Source: Vibrio coralliilyticus ATCC BAA-450
Lineage (GTDB): Bacteria; Pseudomonadota; Gammaproteobacteria; Enterobacterales; Vibrionaceae
Length of the DNA: 64,000 nucleotides
Assembly (NCBI RefSeq): GCF_000176135.1
Contig: NZ_ACZN01000020.1
Coordinates: 124,001 to 188,000 of the forward strand
Direction of reading: 5' to 3'
Positions 26,311-35,177 of the stretch are shown here, piece after piece (the first letter of the stretch is position 1; the number at the start of each line of letters is the position of its first letter). A program made the translations under genes and the position numbers. Below the pieces are notes generated by a model. That model was given only the letters and a program-made list of their open reading frames with translations, had not been told where the DNA came from and did no database searches.

Positions 26311-27645
26311 TTAAAGAATGAAACGACTTAGATCTTCATCTTCTACTGTATCGCCAAGCTTGGCTTTCACATAGTCAGAATCTATCGTCAATTTCGAGCC
26401 TGATTTATCCGTTGCCTCAAATGAGATTTCATCCATCAGACGCTCCATCACCGTATGCAAACGGCGAGCACCGATGTTCTCAGTGGTTTCGTTCACAGTC
26501 CATGCAGCTTCCGCAATTTGAGTGATGCCATCTTCCGTAAATTCGATATCCACATCTTCGGTTTTCATCAGCGCAATGTACTGCTCTGTCAACGACGCTT
26601 TTGGCTCAGTCAGAATACGTTTGAAGTCGTTACTTGAAAGCGCTTCAAGCTCGACACGGATTGGCAGACGACCTTGCAGTTCAGGGATCAGATCCGAAGG
26701 TTTAGCCACCTGGAACGCGCCAGATGCCACAAATAGGATGTGGTCTGTTTTCACCATGCCATGCTTGGTTGATACTGTGCTACCTTCAATCAGAGGAAGC
26801 AGGTCACGCTGAACGCCTTCGCGAGACACATCTGGGCCTGAGCTTTCGCCACGCTTACAGATCTTGTCAATCTCATCGATAAACACGATACCGTTGTTCT
26901 CAACGTTGAAGATCGCCTGTTCTTTCAGCTCTTCCTGATTAACCAGTTTCGCCGCTTCTTCTTCCGTTAACGCTTTAAACGCTTCTTTAATTTTCAGCTT
27001 ACGCTTTTTCTTAGTGTCACCAGCGAGGTTTTGGAACATACCTTGAAGCTGATTAGTCATCTCCTCCATACCAGGAGGTGCCATGATTTCTACACCCATT
27101 TGCGGCGCAGCAACATCAACTTCGATCTCTTTATCGTCGAGCTTGCCTTCGCGTAGTTTCTTACGGAAGATTTGACGCGTATTCGAAGAGCTTTCGTCTT
27201 GCTGCTCACTTTGACCCCAAGCATCTCGCGCGGGTGGTAAAAGCGCATCAAGAACACGTTCTTCTGCTTGCTCTTCGGCACGAAATTTAACTTTTTCCAT
27301 CGCTTGCTGATGCGTCATCTTAATAGCGACATCAGTCAGATCGCGAATGATAGTCTCAACTTCTTTACCAACGTAACCCACTTCAGTGAATTTTGTTGCT
27401 TCTACTTTAATAAACGGTGCATTGGCCAGTTTAGCTAAACGGCGGGCAATCTCCGTTTTACCAACACCAGTTGGACCAATCATCAGAATGTTCTTTGGCG
27501 TGACTTCAACGCGTAAGCTTTCTTCAAGCTGCATACGGCGCCAGCGGTTACGCAGTGCAATGGCCACTGAGCGTTTAGCGTTATCCTGACCAATGATATG
27601 GCGGTTAAGTTCATGAACAATTTCGCGGGGAGTCATTTCAGACAT
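26311..27645 (-). CDS. hslU: ATP-dependent protease ATPase subunit HslU
   Basis: This 444-residue AAA+ unfoldase of the HslUV (ClpYQ) protease has Walker A GPTGVGKTEIARRLA near 55, Walker B VFIDEIDK near 254, and sensor and C-terminal regions IGARRLHTVMERL and EDLSRFIL. The last residues dock into HslV. The ATG at 27645 (MSEMTPREIV) matches the family; 27651 adds two residues. It follows hslV by 37 bases in a heat-shock operon. Confidence 0.96.
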   Translation of the reverse strand: MSEMTPREIVHELNRHIIGQDNAKRSVAIALRNRWRRMQLEESLRVEVTPKNILMIGPTGVGKTEIARRLAKLANAPFIKVEATKFTEVGYVGKEVETIIRDLTDVAIKMTHQQAMEKVKFRAEEQAEERVLDALLPPARDAWGQSEQQDESSSNTRQIFRKKLREGKLDDKEIEVDVAAPQMGVEIMAPPGMEEMTNQLQGMFQNLAGDTKKKRKLKIKEAFKALTEEEAAKLVNQEELKEQAIFNVENNGIVFIDEIDKICKRGESSGPDVSREGVQRDLLPLIEGSTVSTKHGMVKTDHILFVASGAFQVAKPSDLIPELQGRLPIRVELEALSSNDFKRILTEPKASLTEQYIALMKTEDVDIEFTEDGITQIAEAAWTVNETTENIGARRLHTVMERLMDEISFEATDKSGSKLTIDSDYVKAKLGDTVEDEDLSRFIL

Positions 27646-27682
27646 AATCAAATTCCTTAAATTCGGTAGCCACTATCTTGGG

Positions 27683-28228
27683 TTATTCAGCGTTAAGTTC
27701 CGCTGGGATTTCTAGTTCTTCGATAGTGTGGTGATGATTGGTAAACACACAGATATCACCAGCAATTTTTAGTGATTTCTCCGCGATGTCACGAGCATCT
27801 AGCTCTGTGTTCTCTAGTAAAGCTGTCGCTGCTGCTTGGGCGAAATTACCACCAGAGCCAATCGCAATCAGATCGTTCTCAGGCTGAACCACATCACCAT
27901 TACCAGTGATGATAAGCGAGGCAGTTTCGTCTGCTACCGCAAGCAGAGCTTCAAGTTTGCGTAACGCACGGTCACTGCGCCAGTCTTTGGCCAACTCAAC
28001 AGCAGCTTTAGTTAAGTGACCTTGGTGCATTTGCAGTTTGCTTTCAAACTTTTCAAACAGCGTAAATGCGTCTGCGGTACCACCAGCAAAGCCAGCAAGC
28101 ACTTTGTTGTTGTACAAACGACGTACTTTACGTGCGTTGCCTTTCATCACAGTGTTACCCAGTGATACTTGTCCATCGCCGGCAATGACGACTTTGTTGT
28201 TTCGACGTACAGATACAATAGTAGTCAC
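27683..28228 (-). CDS. hslV: ATP-dependent protease peptidase subunit HslV
   Basis: This 181-residue proteasome-like peptidase has a mature N-terminal Thr2 (MTTIVSVRRNNKVVIAGDG) that is the nucleophile. GNARKVRRLYNNKVLAGFAGGTADA is the family block at about 30-55 (key residues KVRRLY and GFAGGTADA). It forms the hexameric chamber fed by HslU. A strong sigma32-type promoter precedes it. Confidence 0.96.
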   Translation of the reverse strand: MTTIVSVRRNNKVVIAGDGQVSLGNTVMKGNARKVRRLYNNKVLAGFAGGTADAFTLFEKFESKLQMHQGHLTKAAVELAKDWRSDRALRKLEALLAVADETASLIITGNGDVVQPENDLIAIGSGGNFAQAAATALLENTELDARDIAEKSLKIAGDICVFTNHHHTIEELEIPAELNAE

Positions 28229-28270
28229 GAGTAGGGCCTCATCATTATTTTCATCTTGGTGTTAAGAGAT

Positions 28271-28301
28271 ATATGAGGCTGGCTTAAGGGGAATTCAAGG
28301 G
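28271..28301 (-). promoter_or_regulatory. sigma32 (heat-shock) promoter of hslVU
   Basis: On the minus strand CCTTGAA, with CTTGAA at 28299-28294, is separated by 15 bases from CCTCATAT at 28278-28271. This is a close match to the sigma32 consensus CTTGAA and CCCCATNT. It lies about 45 bases upstream of hslV. Confidence 0.75.
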
Positions 28302-28363
28302 CAGCAGTGGCTGGGATTACGCTCCTCGTTGAGAGCGTGTTCTATCTACAATCCAATGAACAA

Positions 28364-28387
28364 AAAACGAGCCTGATGGCTCGTTTT
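28364..28387 (-). terminator. ftsN terminator
   Basis: AAAACGAGCC and GGCTCGTTTT arms with a TGAT loop lie just before the ftsN stop; on the minus strand a T-run follows. Confidence 0.85.
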
Positions 28388-28389
28388 CT

Positions 28390-28938
28390 TTACTGACTGT
28401 CTTTCCAAATGGCACAAGGCTCGATCTTGGCCCGCTGAAGTTTGTGCTTATCTCGTTCAGCGTCACGTTTGAACTTATATGGCCCGAGTACAACGCGATA
28501 CCACTTGCTGCCTTCTTTCTTGCGGATCTTACTGTTGATCCCCTGAAAGGCTATATCCAACTTACGCGCTTCGGCTTGTGAGGCATTGGTGTACGCGCCA
28601 CACTGCATGATATAAGGGATCTCAGACACTACCTGCTTTTTCGCCGTGACTTCGATTTCACGGCTCGGCAGAGAATCGACGTAGTCCCATTTCTCTTCCG
28701 GAGGAGGAGGAAGCACCTTTTCTGCCTTTGGTTTTGGCTTAGGCTTGCTTTGCTGCACAACTGGTTGTGGCGGCTCAGGATCATTACTCAACGTATAAAG
28801 CCCGTAACCAAAACCACCTACCAGTAGAATCGCTAACAATCCACTGCGCCAGGGTTTTCTTTTTGGTGCCGACTTTTTACGCGCTGGTTTACGCCCGCTG
28901 TTACCACGGCCGCGTTTCACATAATCTCTATTTGCCAC
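28390..28938 (-). CDS. ftsN: cell division protein FtsN
   Basis: The 182-residue bitopic membrane protein activates septal peptidoglycan synthesis. It has a basic cytoplasmic tail (RGRGNSGRKPARKKSAPKRK), one TM helix near 33-50 and a Pro/Lys-rich linker. A C-terminal SPOR domain (about 105-180; IMQCGAYTNASQAEARKLD) binds denuded peptidoglycan at the septum. It is shorter than E. coli FtsN (319) because the linker is short. The placement between hslV and cytR is the conserved one and supports the call. Confidence 0.92.
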   Translation of the reverse strand: MANRDYVKRGRGNSGRKPARKKSAPKRKPWRSGLLAILLVGGFGYGLYTLSNDPEPPQPVVQQSKPKPKPKAEKVLPPPPEEKWDYVDSLPSREIEVTAKKQVVSEIPYIMQCGAYTNASQAEARKLDIAFQGINSKIRKKEGSKWYRVVLGPYKFKRDAERDKHKLQRAKIEPCAIWKDSQ

Positions 28939-29013
28939 TGCTGTACATCAATGTCTGTTACCTCTGCCGCTATGTTAATGCAGAATGCGCCCTGATTACA
29001 GAGGGGAAATGGA

Positions 29014-29037
29014 AGCGGCGCATCAAAATGCGCCGCT
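29014..29037 (-). terminator. hairpin after cytR
   Basis: AGCGGCGCAT and ATGCGCCGCT form a perfect 10-bp stem with a CAAA loop, 16 bases past the cytR stop. The T-run is weak. Confidence 0.65.
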
Positions 29038-29052
29038 GAGTGAAAGCAATCG

Positions 29053-30060
29053 TCAGATGACTCGCGGTGGAGCAGCGCTTTCCCTGACAACCAGCTGAGT
29101 TTCCAGCAATCGAGAACCGGCACGAACATCATGGCCGCGCAACAACTCAAGCATCATCAACATTGCCTGTCGGCCAATCTCGTAACGTGGCTGAGAAATG
29201 GTCGTCAGTGGTGGATCGCAGTACTGAGCAAACTGAATATCATCAAAGCCAACGACAGACAGGTCTTGCGGGACGCGCAAGCCCAACTTCTTCGCTTCTT
29301 GAATTGCCCCAATAGCCATCGCATCGTTGTGACAGAAAATCGCGGTTGGCGGCTCAGGTAAAGCTAACAATTGTCTGACGGCTTTCGCACCATCTTCAAA
29401 TGAGAAGTCACCGTAGATACAGTAATTTGGGTTCATACTGATGCCAGCTCGGCGTAGCGCTTGCTGGTACCCTTGGTAACGGAACTGGCACAGCACCGCA
29501 GAACTAGGGCCTGAAATCTGCGCTATGCGCTTGTGACCCATCTGCGTAAGATAGTTCACAGCTTCAAATGCAGATGTCAGATTATCAATGTGCACCGTTG
29601 GCAGCTCCAGTTCAGGTGCAAACTCACATGCCATCACCATAGGCGGCAGGTTTTTCTGCTCAGGTTTGCTGACGTCAAACGGCAGATCAGTACCAAGCAG
29701 CAACATTCCATCGGCCTGCTTAGTAAAGACAAGATTGACAAAAGAACTCTCACGCTTTTTCTGCTGACCACTGTCTCCCAGCAGCACGATGTAGCCATGT
29801 TCCATCGCAGCGTCTTCAATTCCACGGATGATCTCTGTGTAGTAGGGATCACAAATATCCGGGATGATTGCAATTATGGTTTTGGACTCATTTCGGCGCA
29901 GGTTACGCGCCAGAGAATTTGGTGAATATCCGGCTTCTAATACCGCATCTTCTACTCGCTTCCTTGTAGCTGAAGATACTTTTTCCGGGTTCATTAGAGC
30001 ACGCGATACTGTTGCAGTTGAAACGCCTGCTAGCTGAGCAACATCCTTCATTGTCGCCAT
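29053..30060 (-). CDS. cytR: LacI-family nucleoside-catabolism repressor CytR
   Basis: The 335-residue repressor has an N-terminal HTH MKDVAQLAGVSTATVSRAL and the hinge SPNSLARNLRR. A periplasmic-binding-protein-like effector domain (65-335) senses cytidine in the known family. CytR opposes CRP at nucleoside-uptake and catabolism promoters and in vibrios also affects competence. The location between priA and ftsN on the same strand is the E. coli order, which makes CytR the best choice among LacI members. A 248-base gap separates it from priA. Confidence 0.9.
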   Translation of the reverse strand: MATMKDVAQLAGVSTATVSRALMNPEKVSSATRKRVEDAVLEAGYSPNSLARNLRRNESKTIIAIIPDICDPYYTEIIRGIEDAAMEHGYIVLLGDSGQQKKRESSFVNLVFTKQADGMLLLGTDLPFDVSKPEQKNLPPMVMACEFAPELELPTVHIDNLTSAFEAVNYLTQMGHKRIAQISGPSSAVLCQFRYQGYQQALRRAGISMNPNYCIYGDFSFEDGAKAVRQLLALPEPPTAIFCHNDAMAIGAIQEAKKLGLRVPQDLSVVGFDDIQFAQYCDPPLTTISQPRYEIGRQAMLMMLELLRGHDVRAGSRLLETQLVVRESAAPPRVI

Positions 30061-30308
30061 ATATTAATTACCCTCTTCATTTCCTAAACACGGTAGCGCC
30101 TAGTGCCACCTAAACCGATATTGATGAGCTCAAACCCATTCTTATGTTTATTGCCTATAGCAATCGTTTACCTGTCTTATATCACTCAACCTTTTCAATT
30201 GAGCTAATCCATAGTTTATTCATTTCGAAACAGAAAGTTACGGGAAGATTAACAAATTTAAATCCCGAGACGAGACGTGAATCACAATTAAATGAAAAAG
30301 GTGAGAAA

Positions 30309-32510
30309 TCAGCTCAAATCCTGCGGCTCAATATCTAAAGACCAACGCACCTTTTTCGCATTCGGTAACATTTGGATCGCCGGTTTCGCACTGGAAAGTA
30401 ACTTTTGCATGGTTGGCCGAGTTTGCGTCTGTAGCATCAATTGCCAACGATGTTTACCGGCACGTTTTGCAAGTGGGGCCGGAGTGGGGCCCAAAACCTG
30501 ACAATACCCATCAAAGAGCGGGTGGGCTTCTAAGGTATGGCGAACCTGACGCAAAAACGCTTCCACATGCTGGGAGTTATTCGCCTCAGCACGGAACAAG
30601 GTCAGATAAGAATAAGGAGGCAACATGGCAAACTTACGCTCCTGCAATGCGGTCTCAGCAAAATGTCGATAGCTTTTGGTCAGCAGAGCCTGAAGTAAAC
30701 TGTGTTCAGGGTGGTGCGTTTGTAGGATCACTTCTCCCGGCTTGCTGGCACGCCCTGCTCGCCCTGCCACCTGAATAAACAGCTGAGCCAAACGCTCGGA
30801 TGCTCTGAAGTCACTGCTGTATAGCGAGCCATCAACATCCAGCAGCGCTACCAATGTCACATCAGGGAAGTGATGGCCTTTCGCCAACATTTGGGTACCA
30901 ATCAATATCTGGTACTTGCCGCTGCGAATGTCTCCAAGAGCCGATTCCAAACTGCCTTTACGCCGAGTGCTGTCACGGTCAATACGAATGGTTTGATATT
31001 CAGGAAAAAGCTCACCAAGCTGCGCTTCAAGCTGCTCTGTCCCTACGCCCACAGTGACCAGATTTGACGATCCGCACCCCTGACACTGATGAATCGTTGG
31101 CTGCTGAGAGCCACAATGATGGCAACGAATCTCATTGCTGTATTGGTGATAGGTATAGTAAGCGTCGCATCGCTTACATTCTGCAATCCAACCGCAATCA
31201 TGGCACATCAAGGCTGGCGAAAAACCGCGACGATTGAGGAATAACATCACCTGATTACCGGCACTGAGGTGTTGACGCATTTCCGCAATCAGAGAGGCGG
31301 ATAAACCACTTTCCAGATACTGACCTTTCACATCCAGCACCTTGTTTGACGTCGGTACAGCATTACCGGCGCGTTCGGTTAGTGTCAGATGGTGGTACTT
31401 GCCCGATAAAGCATTATGCAGAGTTTCCAATGCCGGTGTCGCAGAGCCTAGTACAATTGGAATTTGTTCTTTGTTGGCTCGCATCACAGCAACATCGCGC
31501 GCATGATAGCGAAGGCTGTCTTGCTGCTTATAAGAAGCATCGTGTTCTTCATCAACAATGATGATGCCGAGATCAGCAAAAGGCGTCAGTAGTGCTGAGC
31601 GTGTGCCAATGACGATGCCAGCGGCTTTATCTCGGGCACTTAACCAAGCGTTCAATCTTTCGCTGTCGTTAAGCCCAGAATGAATCACTTCGACTGGCAC
31701 ATCAAACCTGTGGCGAAAACGGTTAATGGTTTGTGGCGTCAGACCAATTTCCGGTACTAAAACGAGAGCTTGCCGCCCTTTCTCCAACACTGGCTTGATA
31801 AGGTTAAGATAAACTTCCGTCTTACCTGAACCGGTCACTCCTTCCAGTAAGAAACAACCAAAGCCATCAAAGCTATTAACGGTCGCAATAGCGACAGCCT
31901 GCTCTTCATTAAGCTTTGGCTTATCCACATCCGCTTCAACCTGCCGACTCCAATCGCGCATCTCCGGTTTGCACTCTATCGACTCAATCCAGCCTTTCTC
32001 TTGCAAGGTTTTGAGAACACTAGAGCTGATTTCTTCATCAATGAAGTGCTGGTGTGGTACTGAACCACTTTCAAGCATATGCATGACTTTGGCTTGCTTG
32101 ACGGCTCGGCCAAAACCTAACATCAGCTGATTACGCCCAGCTGCAGTCAACTGCCATTCCACCAGCGTTGCAAAATCGGCTTCTTTGCCTTTACGAAGTG
32201 CACTTGGCATCGCATTGAGCAAGGTGTCTCCAAGAGGATACTGGTAAAACTGACTGCACCATTGCAGTAACTCGTAGAGGCTATCTGGCCAAACAGGCTG
32301 AGAATCCAACACTTGTTTTAACGGTTTGAGCTTGTCAAAACTGAACTCAGACTGATTCACCAGCGCCGTAACCACACCGACCAGCGTCTGACGACCAAAG
32401 GGGACAGACACGCGCCCACCAATAATAGGAAACAGGTGAGCAGGAATCTGATAGTCAAACTGTTTGTCGAGCGGTACAGGTAAGGCCACTCGGGCAATCG
32501 TCGGTCGCAT
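30309..32510 (-). CDS. priA: primosomal replication protein N' (PriA helicase)
   Basis: This 733-residue 3'-5' helicase restarts collapsed replication forks. The N-terminal DNA-binding domain starts MRPTIARVALPVPLDKQFDY. It has Walker A GVTGSGKTEVY near 230, the DEEH box (IIVDEEHDASYKQQD), and a zinc-binding insertion with CHDCGWIAECKRC and CHHCGSQQPT ... CQGCG. Helicase motifs VI include QVAGRAGRASKPGEV. It diverges from rpmE, as in E. coli. Confidence 0.96.
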   Translation of the reverse strand: MRPTIARVALPVPLDKQFDYQIPAHLFPIIGGRVSVPFGRQTLVGVVTALVNQSEFSFDKLKPLKQVLDSQPVWPDSLYELLQWCSQFYQYPLGDTLLNAMPSALRKGKEADFATLVEWQLTAAGRNQLMLGFGRAVKQAKVMHMLESGSVPHQHFIDEEISSSVLKTLQEKGWIESIECKPEMRDWSRQVEADVDKPKLNEEQAVAIATVNSFDGFGCFLLEGVTGSGKTEVYLNLIKPVLEKGRQALVLVPEIGLTPQTINRFRHRFDVPVEVIHSGLNDSERLNAWLSARDKAAGIVIGTRSALLTPFADLGIIIVDEEHDASYKQQDSLRYHARDVAVMRANKEQIPIVLGSATPALETLHNALSGKYHHLTLTERAGNAVPTSNKVLDVKGQYLESGLSASLIAEMRQHLSAGNQVMLFLNRRGFSPALMCHDCGWIAECKRCDAYYTYHQYSNEIRCHHCGSQQPTIHQCQGCGSSNLVTVGVGTEQLEAQLGELFPEYQTIRIDRDSTRRKGSLESALGDIRSGKYQILIGTQMLAKGHHFPDVTLVALLDVDGSLYSSDFRASERLAQLFIQVAGRAGRASKPGEVILQTHHPEHSLLQALLTKSYRHFAETALQERKFAMLPPYSYLTLFRAEANNSQHVEAFLRQVRHTLEAHPLFDGYCQVLGPTPAPLAKRAGKHRWQLMLQTQTRPTMQKLLSSAKPAIQMLPNAKKVRWSLDIEPQDLS

Positions 32511-32800
32511 ATAGGCTTAAAACAAAATGAAAGGAACGCAATTAGTCTAAGGGAAAAGCGCTAAGCGGGGAAGCAACAGCATCACTAAGCCGATTTCTAG
32601 CATGGATACACATCAGCGGCTAAAAAAGTAGCAACTTTATTGGTAAATCGGTTGATCCCTGAGGCCGTATTCATTACTATATCGCGCCTTAGTGATATGG
32701 CTTGTTTTTGAACAGCGGTATCCAAAGGAAATTTTATTAACTACGTGTGGTGTCCGGCATAGAATCGGATAGCGACACGGCCTATTTTAGAGGTTCTCCC

Positions 32801-33019
32801 ATGAAAGCTGGTATCCACCCAGAGTACAAAGCAGTTAAAGCAACTTGTTCTTGCGGTAACTCTTTCGAGTTCAACTCAACTCTAACTAAAGAGTCAATCC
32901 ACCTAGACGTATGTGACAAATGTCACCCATTCTACACTGGTAAGCAGCGTATCGTTGATACTGGCGGCCGTGTAGATCGCTTCAACAAGCGTTTCGGTGC
33001 TCTTTCTTCTAAGAAGTAA
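32801..33019 (+). CDS. rpmE: 50S ribosomal protein L31
   Basis: The 72-residue zinc-containing L31 begins MKAGIHPEYKAVKATCSCGN and has Cys16, Cys18, Cys37 and Cys40 (CSCG and CDKC), the C+ or zinc form, and ends in KRFGALSSKK. An upstream in-frame ATG at 32747 adds 18 non-family residues and was rejected. L31 tethers the small and large subunits. The gene has its own terminator. Confidence 0.96.
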   Translation: MKAGIHPEYKAVKATCSCGNSFEFNSTLTKESIHLDVCDKCHPFYTGKQRIVDTGGRVDRFNKRFGALSSKK

Positions 33020-33038
33020 TTTCTTTTTAGATGAAGAG

Positions 33039-33066
33039 AAAAGGACGCTACGGCGTCCTTTTTTGT
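33039..33066 (+). terminator. rpmE terminator
   Basis: AAGGACGC and GCGTCCTT arms with TACG loop and a T-run, 20 bases after the rpmE stop. Confidence 0.88.
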
Positions 33067-33270
33067 TATCTGCTTCTTCAGCTATTCATTCAGAGTAATA
33101 TCTTCCACTGTTTGATATTCGCTAGCCATATCTCTACCCATCTGGTCTTATCTCCAGTCATTTAGCACATTTTATTGCTTTAGCTCGCATTCTGACCTAG
33201 GCAGCTTGACTTAGTTACTCTAGAATGGATTACCCCCTATCCTAATTATTATTAACGAGTACCTACACCT

Positions 33271-34548
33271 ATGTCCGATGACAATCGCCAAGAACTATCC
33301 CCTGAAGAACAATTCCGTCAGCAAGCGCTGGATTACCATGCTTACCCAACAGCAGGTAAAATTTCGGTTGAGCTGACAACACCAGCCGAAACGGCAGGTG
33401 ATCTGGCGTTAGCGTACAGCCCAGGCGTGGCTGAGCCTGTACGTGAAATTGCACAGAATGCAGATAATGTCTACAAATACACCTCTAAAGGTAACATGGT
33501 AGCGGTTATCTCTAACGGAACAGCAATTCTTGGTCTTGGTAACTTAGGTCCACTGGCATCAAAGCCAGTCATGGAAGGTAAAGCTCTTTTGTTCAAACGC
33601 TTTGCAGGTTTGGACTCTATCGACATTGAAGTCAAACACCGCACAATCGAAGAATTTGTCGACACGGTCGCTAACATTGCCGATACGTTTGGCGGTATCA
33701 ACCTTGAAGACATCAAAGCGCCAGATTGTTTTGAAATTGAAAAGCAGTTGATTGAGCGCTGTGATGTGCCGGTTTTTCACGATGACCAACACGGCACAGC
33801 AATCGTAACCGCAGCAGGCATGCTTAACGCGATTGAACTGCAAGGCAAAAAGCTAGAAGACGCTACGATTGTATGTCTTGGCGCAGGCGCTGCCGCAGTA
33901 GCTTGTATGGAGCTACTGATCAAGTGTGGTGCAATGCGTGAAAAGATCTACATGCTTGACCGCAAAGGCGTTATCCACACTCGCCGTGATGATCTCAACG
34001 AATACAAGCAACTATTTGCGAATAACACTGACAAGCGTACGCTGGAAGACGTTATCGAAGGTGCAGACCTGTTCTTGGGCGTATCTGGTCCGAACTTGCT
34101 TGCGCCTGAAGCACTCAAACTGATGGCTGACAAACCTGTTGTCTTCGCGTGTTCAAACCCAGATCCGGAAATCAAACCAGAGTTGGCACATGAAGTTCGT
34201 GATGATTTAATCATGGGTACAGGTCGCAGCGACTACCCGAACCAAGTAAACAACGTACTGTGTTTCCCATTCATCTTCCGTGGTGCTCTTGACGTTCGTG
34301 CTAGCGAAATCAACGATGAAATGAAACTCGCTGCGGTAGATGCCATTCGTGAACTGGCGAAAGAAGAAGTTCCAGCGGAAGTATTGAAAGCCGCTGGCGT
34401 GGATAAGCTGGAATTTGGTCCTGGTTACATCATTCCTAAACCGATGGACTCTCGCCTATTGCCACGTGTTGCAAAAGCAGTTGCTCTAGCAGCAGTAGAG
34501 TCAGGTGTGGCTCGCATTGAAATGCCAGAGAATTACATGGAAGCGTAA
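33271..34548 (+). CDS. malic enzyme (NAD(P)-dependent, short form)
   Basis: This 425-residue enzyme oxidatively decarboxylates malate to pyruvate. Marks are AYSPGVAEPV near the N-terminus, the active-site ISNGTAILGLGNLG and VFHDDQHGTA, and the nucleotide motif CLGAGAAAVACMELL near 204. It is the short MaeB-like type without a C-terminal phosphotransacetylase domain (E. coli MaeB has 759 residues). Whether it prefers NAD or NADP cannot be read reliably. It faces metJ across a bidirectional terminator. Confidence 0.9.
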   Translation: MSDDNRQELSPEEQFRQQALDYHAYPTAGKISVELTTPAETAGDLALAYSPGVAEPVREIAQNADNVYKYTSKGNMVAVISNGTAILGLGNLGPLASKPVMEGKALLFKRFAGLDSIDIEVKHRTIEEFVDTVANIADTFGGINLEDIKAPDCFEIEKQLIERCDVPVFHDDQHGTAIVTAAGMLNAIELQGKKLEDATIVCLGAGAAAVACMELLIKCGAMREKIYMLDRKGVIHTRRDDLNEYKQLFANNTDKRTLEDVIEGADLFLGVSGPNLLAPEALKLMADKPVVFACSNPDPEIKPELAHEVRDDLIMGTGRSDYPNQVNNVLCFPFIFRGALDVRASEINDEMKLAAVDAIRELAKEEVPAEVLKAAGVDKLEFGPGYIIPKPMDSRLLPRVAKAVALAAVESGVARIEMPENYMEA

Positions 34549-34566
34549 GCGTTCCTCTCGGCAACT

Positions 34567-34596
34567 AAAAAACCGCTGAACATTCAGCGGTTTTTT
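34567..34596. terminator. bidirectional terminator between malic enzyme gene and metJ
   Basis: AAAAACCGCTGA and TCAGCGGTTTTT arms with a short ACAT-type loop lie between the two convergent stops. Confidence 0.9.
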
Positions 34597-34635
34597 AGTT
34601 TTCAGCAAAATAAAAACCAGGCGCGCTGCCAGTTG

Positions 34636-34956
34636 TTACTCTTCATCATACGCTTCGAATTCAATGCCCATCTCAGTCATGAGTTTTTTCACTTCCGCAG
34701 GAATATCATCTGGGCGGTCTTTACGCAAATCTTCATCGGTAGGTAATGGCTGGCCTGTATAAGCGTGCAGAAACGCTTCACAAAGCAGCTCACTGTTCGT
34801 CGCATGGCGCAGGTTATTAATCTGACGACGCGTTCGCTCATCAGTTAAAACCTTCAATACTTTCAATGGAATAGAAACCGTGATCTTCTTTACTTGCTCG
34901 CTTTTCTTTCCATGTTCAGCATACGGACTAATGTATTCGCCGTTCCAATCTGCCAT
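34636..34956 (-). CDS. metJ: methionine repressor MetJ
   Basis: The 106-residue ribbon-helix-helix repressor uses S-adenosylmethionine as corepressor. The N-terminal strand KKITVSIPLKVLKVLTDERT inserts in the DNA major groove, followed by RRQINNLRHATNSELLCEAFLHA. It is divergent from metB, and four metboxes lie between them, so it probably controls itself as well as metB-metL. Confidence 0.96.
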   Translation of the reverse strand: MADWNGEYISPYAEHGKKSEQVKKITVSIPLKVLKVLTDERTRRQINNLRHATNSELLCEAFLHAYTGQPLPTDEDLRKDRPDDIPAEVKKLMTEMGIEFEAYDEE

Positions 34957-35028
34957 TGCGCACCTTTATGATTCATTATGTATAAAATTAGAAAGCGTAA
35001 TTTTAGCGGGATTTATGGCCACAAGCAA

Positions 35029-35060
35029 AGACATATAGACGTCTAGAAGTGTTGACGTCT
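35029..35060. promoter_or_regulatory. MetJ operator: four tandem metboxes before metB
   Basis: Four adjacent 8-mers read AGACATAT, AGACGTCT, AGAAGTGT and TGACGTCT. The second is a perfect metbox. MetJ binds tandem boxes cooperatively. The array lies between metJ and metB and can control both. Confidence 0.9.
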
Positions 35061-35177
35061 TAAAAAATGAGAAGTAAAGTGAAGAGATATACGATTGGAA
35101 TAACATATATCTAACATCCGGCAAACAGGTATAGTGTAATCTCCAGCCAAGTCACTACAGTTCGAAAGGAAACACTT

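Noticed and set aside
30144..30338. 64-codon open frame between cytR and priA
   Set aside because: It overlaps the 3' end of priA, has no family resemblance and occupies the cytR promoter region.
32581..32696. 9-bp inverted repeat (ATCACTAAG and CTTAGTGAT) between priA and rpmE
   Set aside because: Arms are about 100 bases apart with no supporting structure; likely chance in a divergent promoter region.
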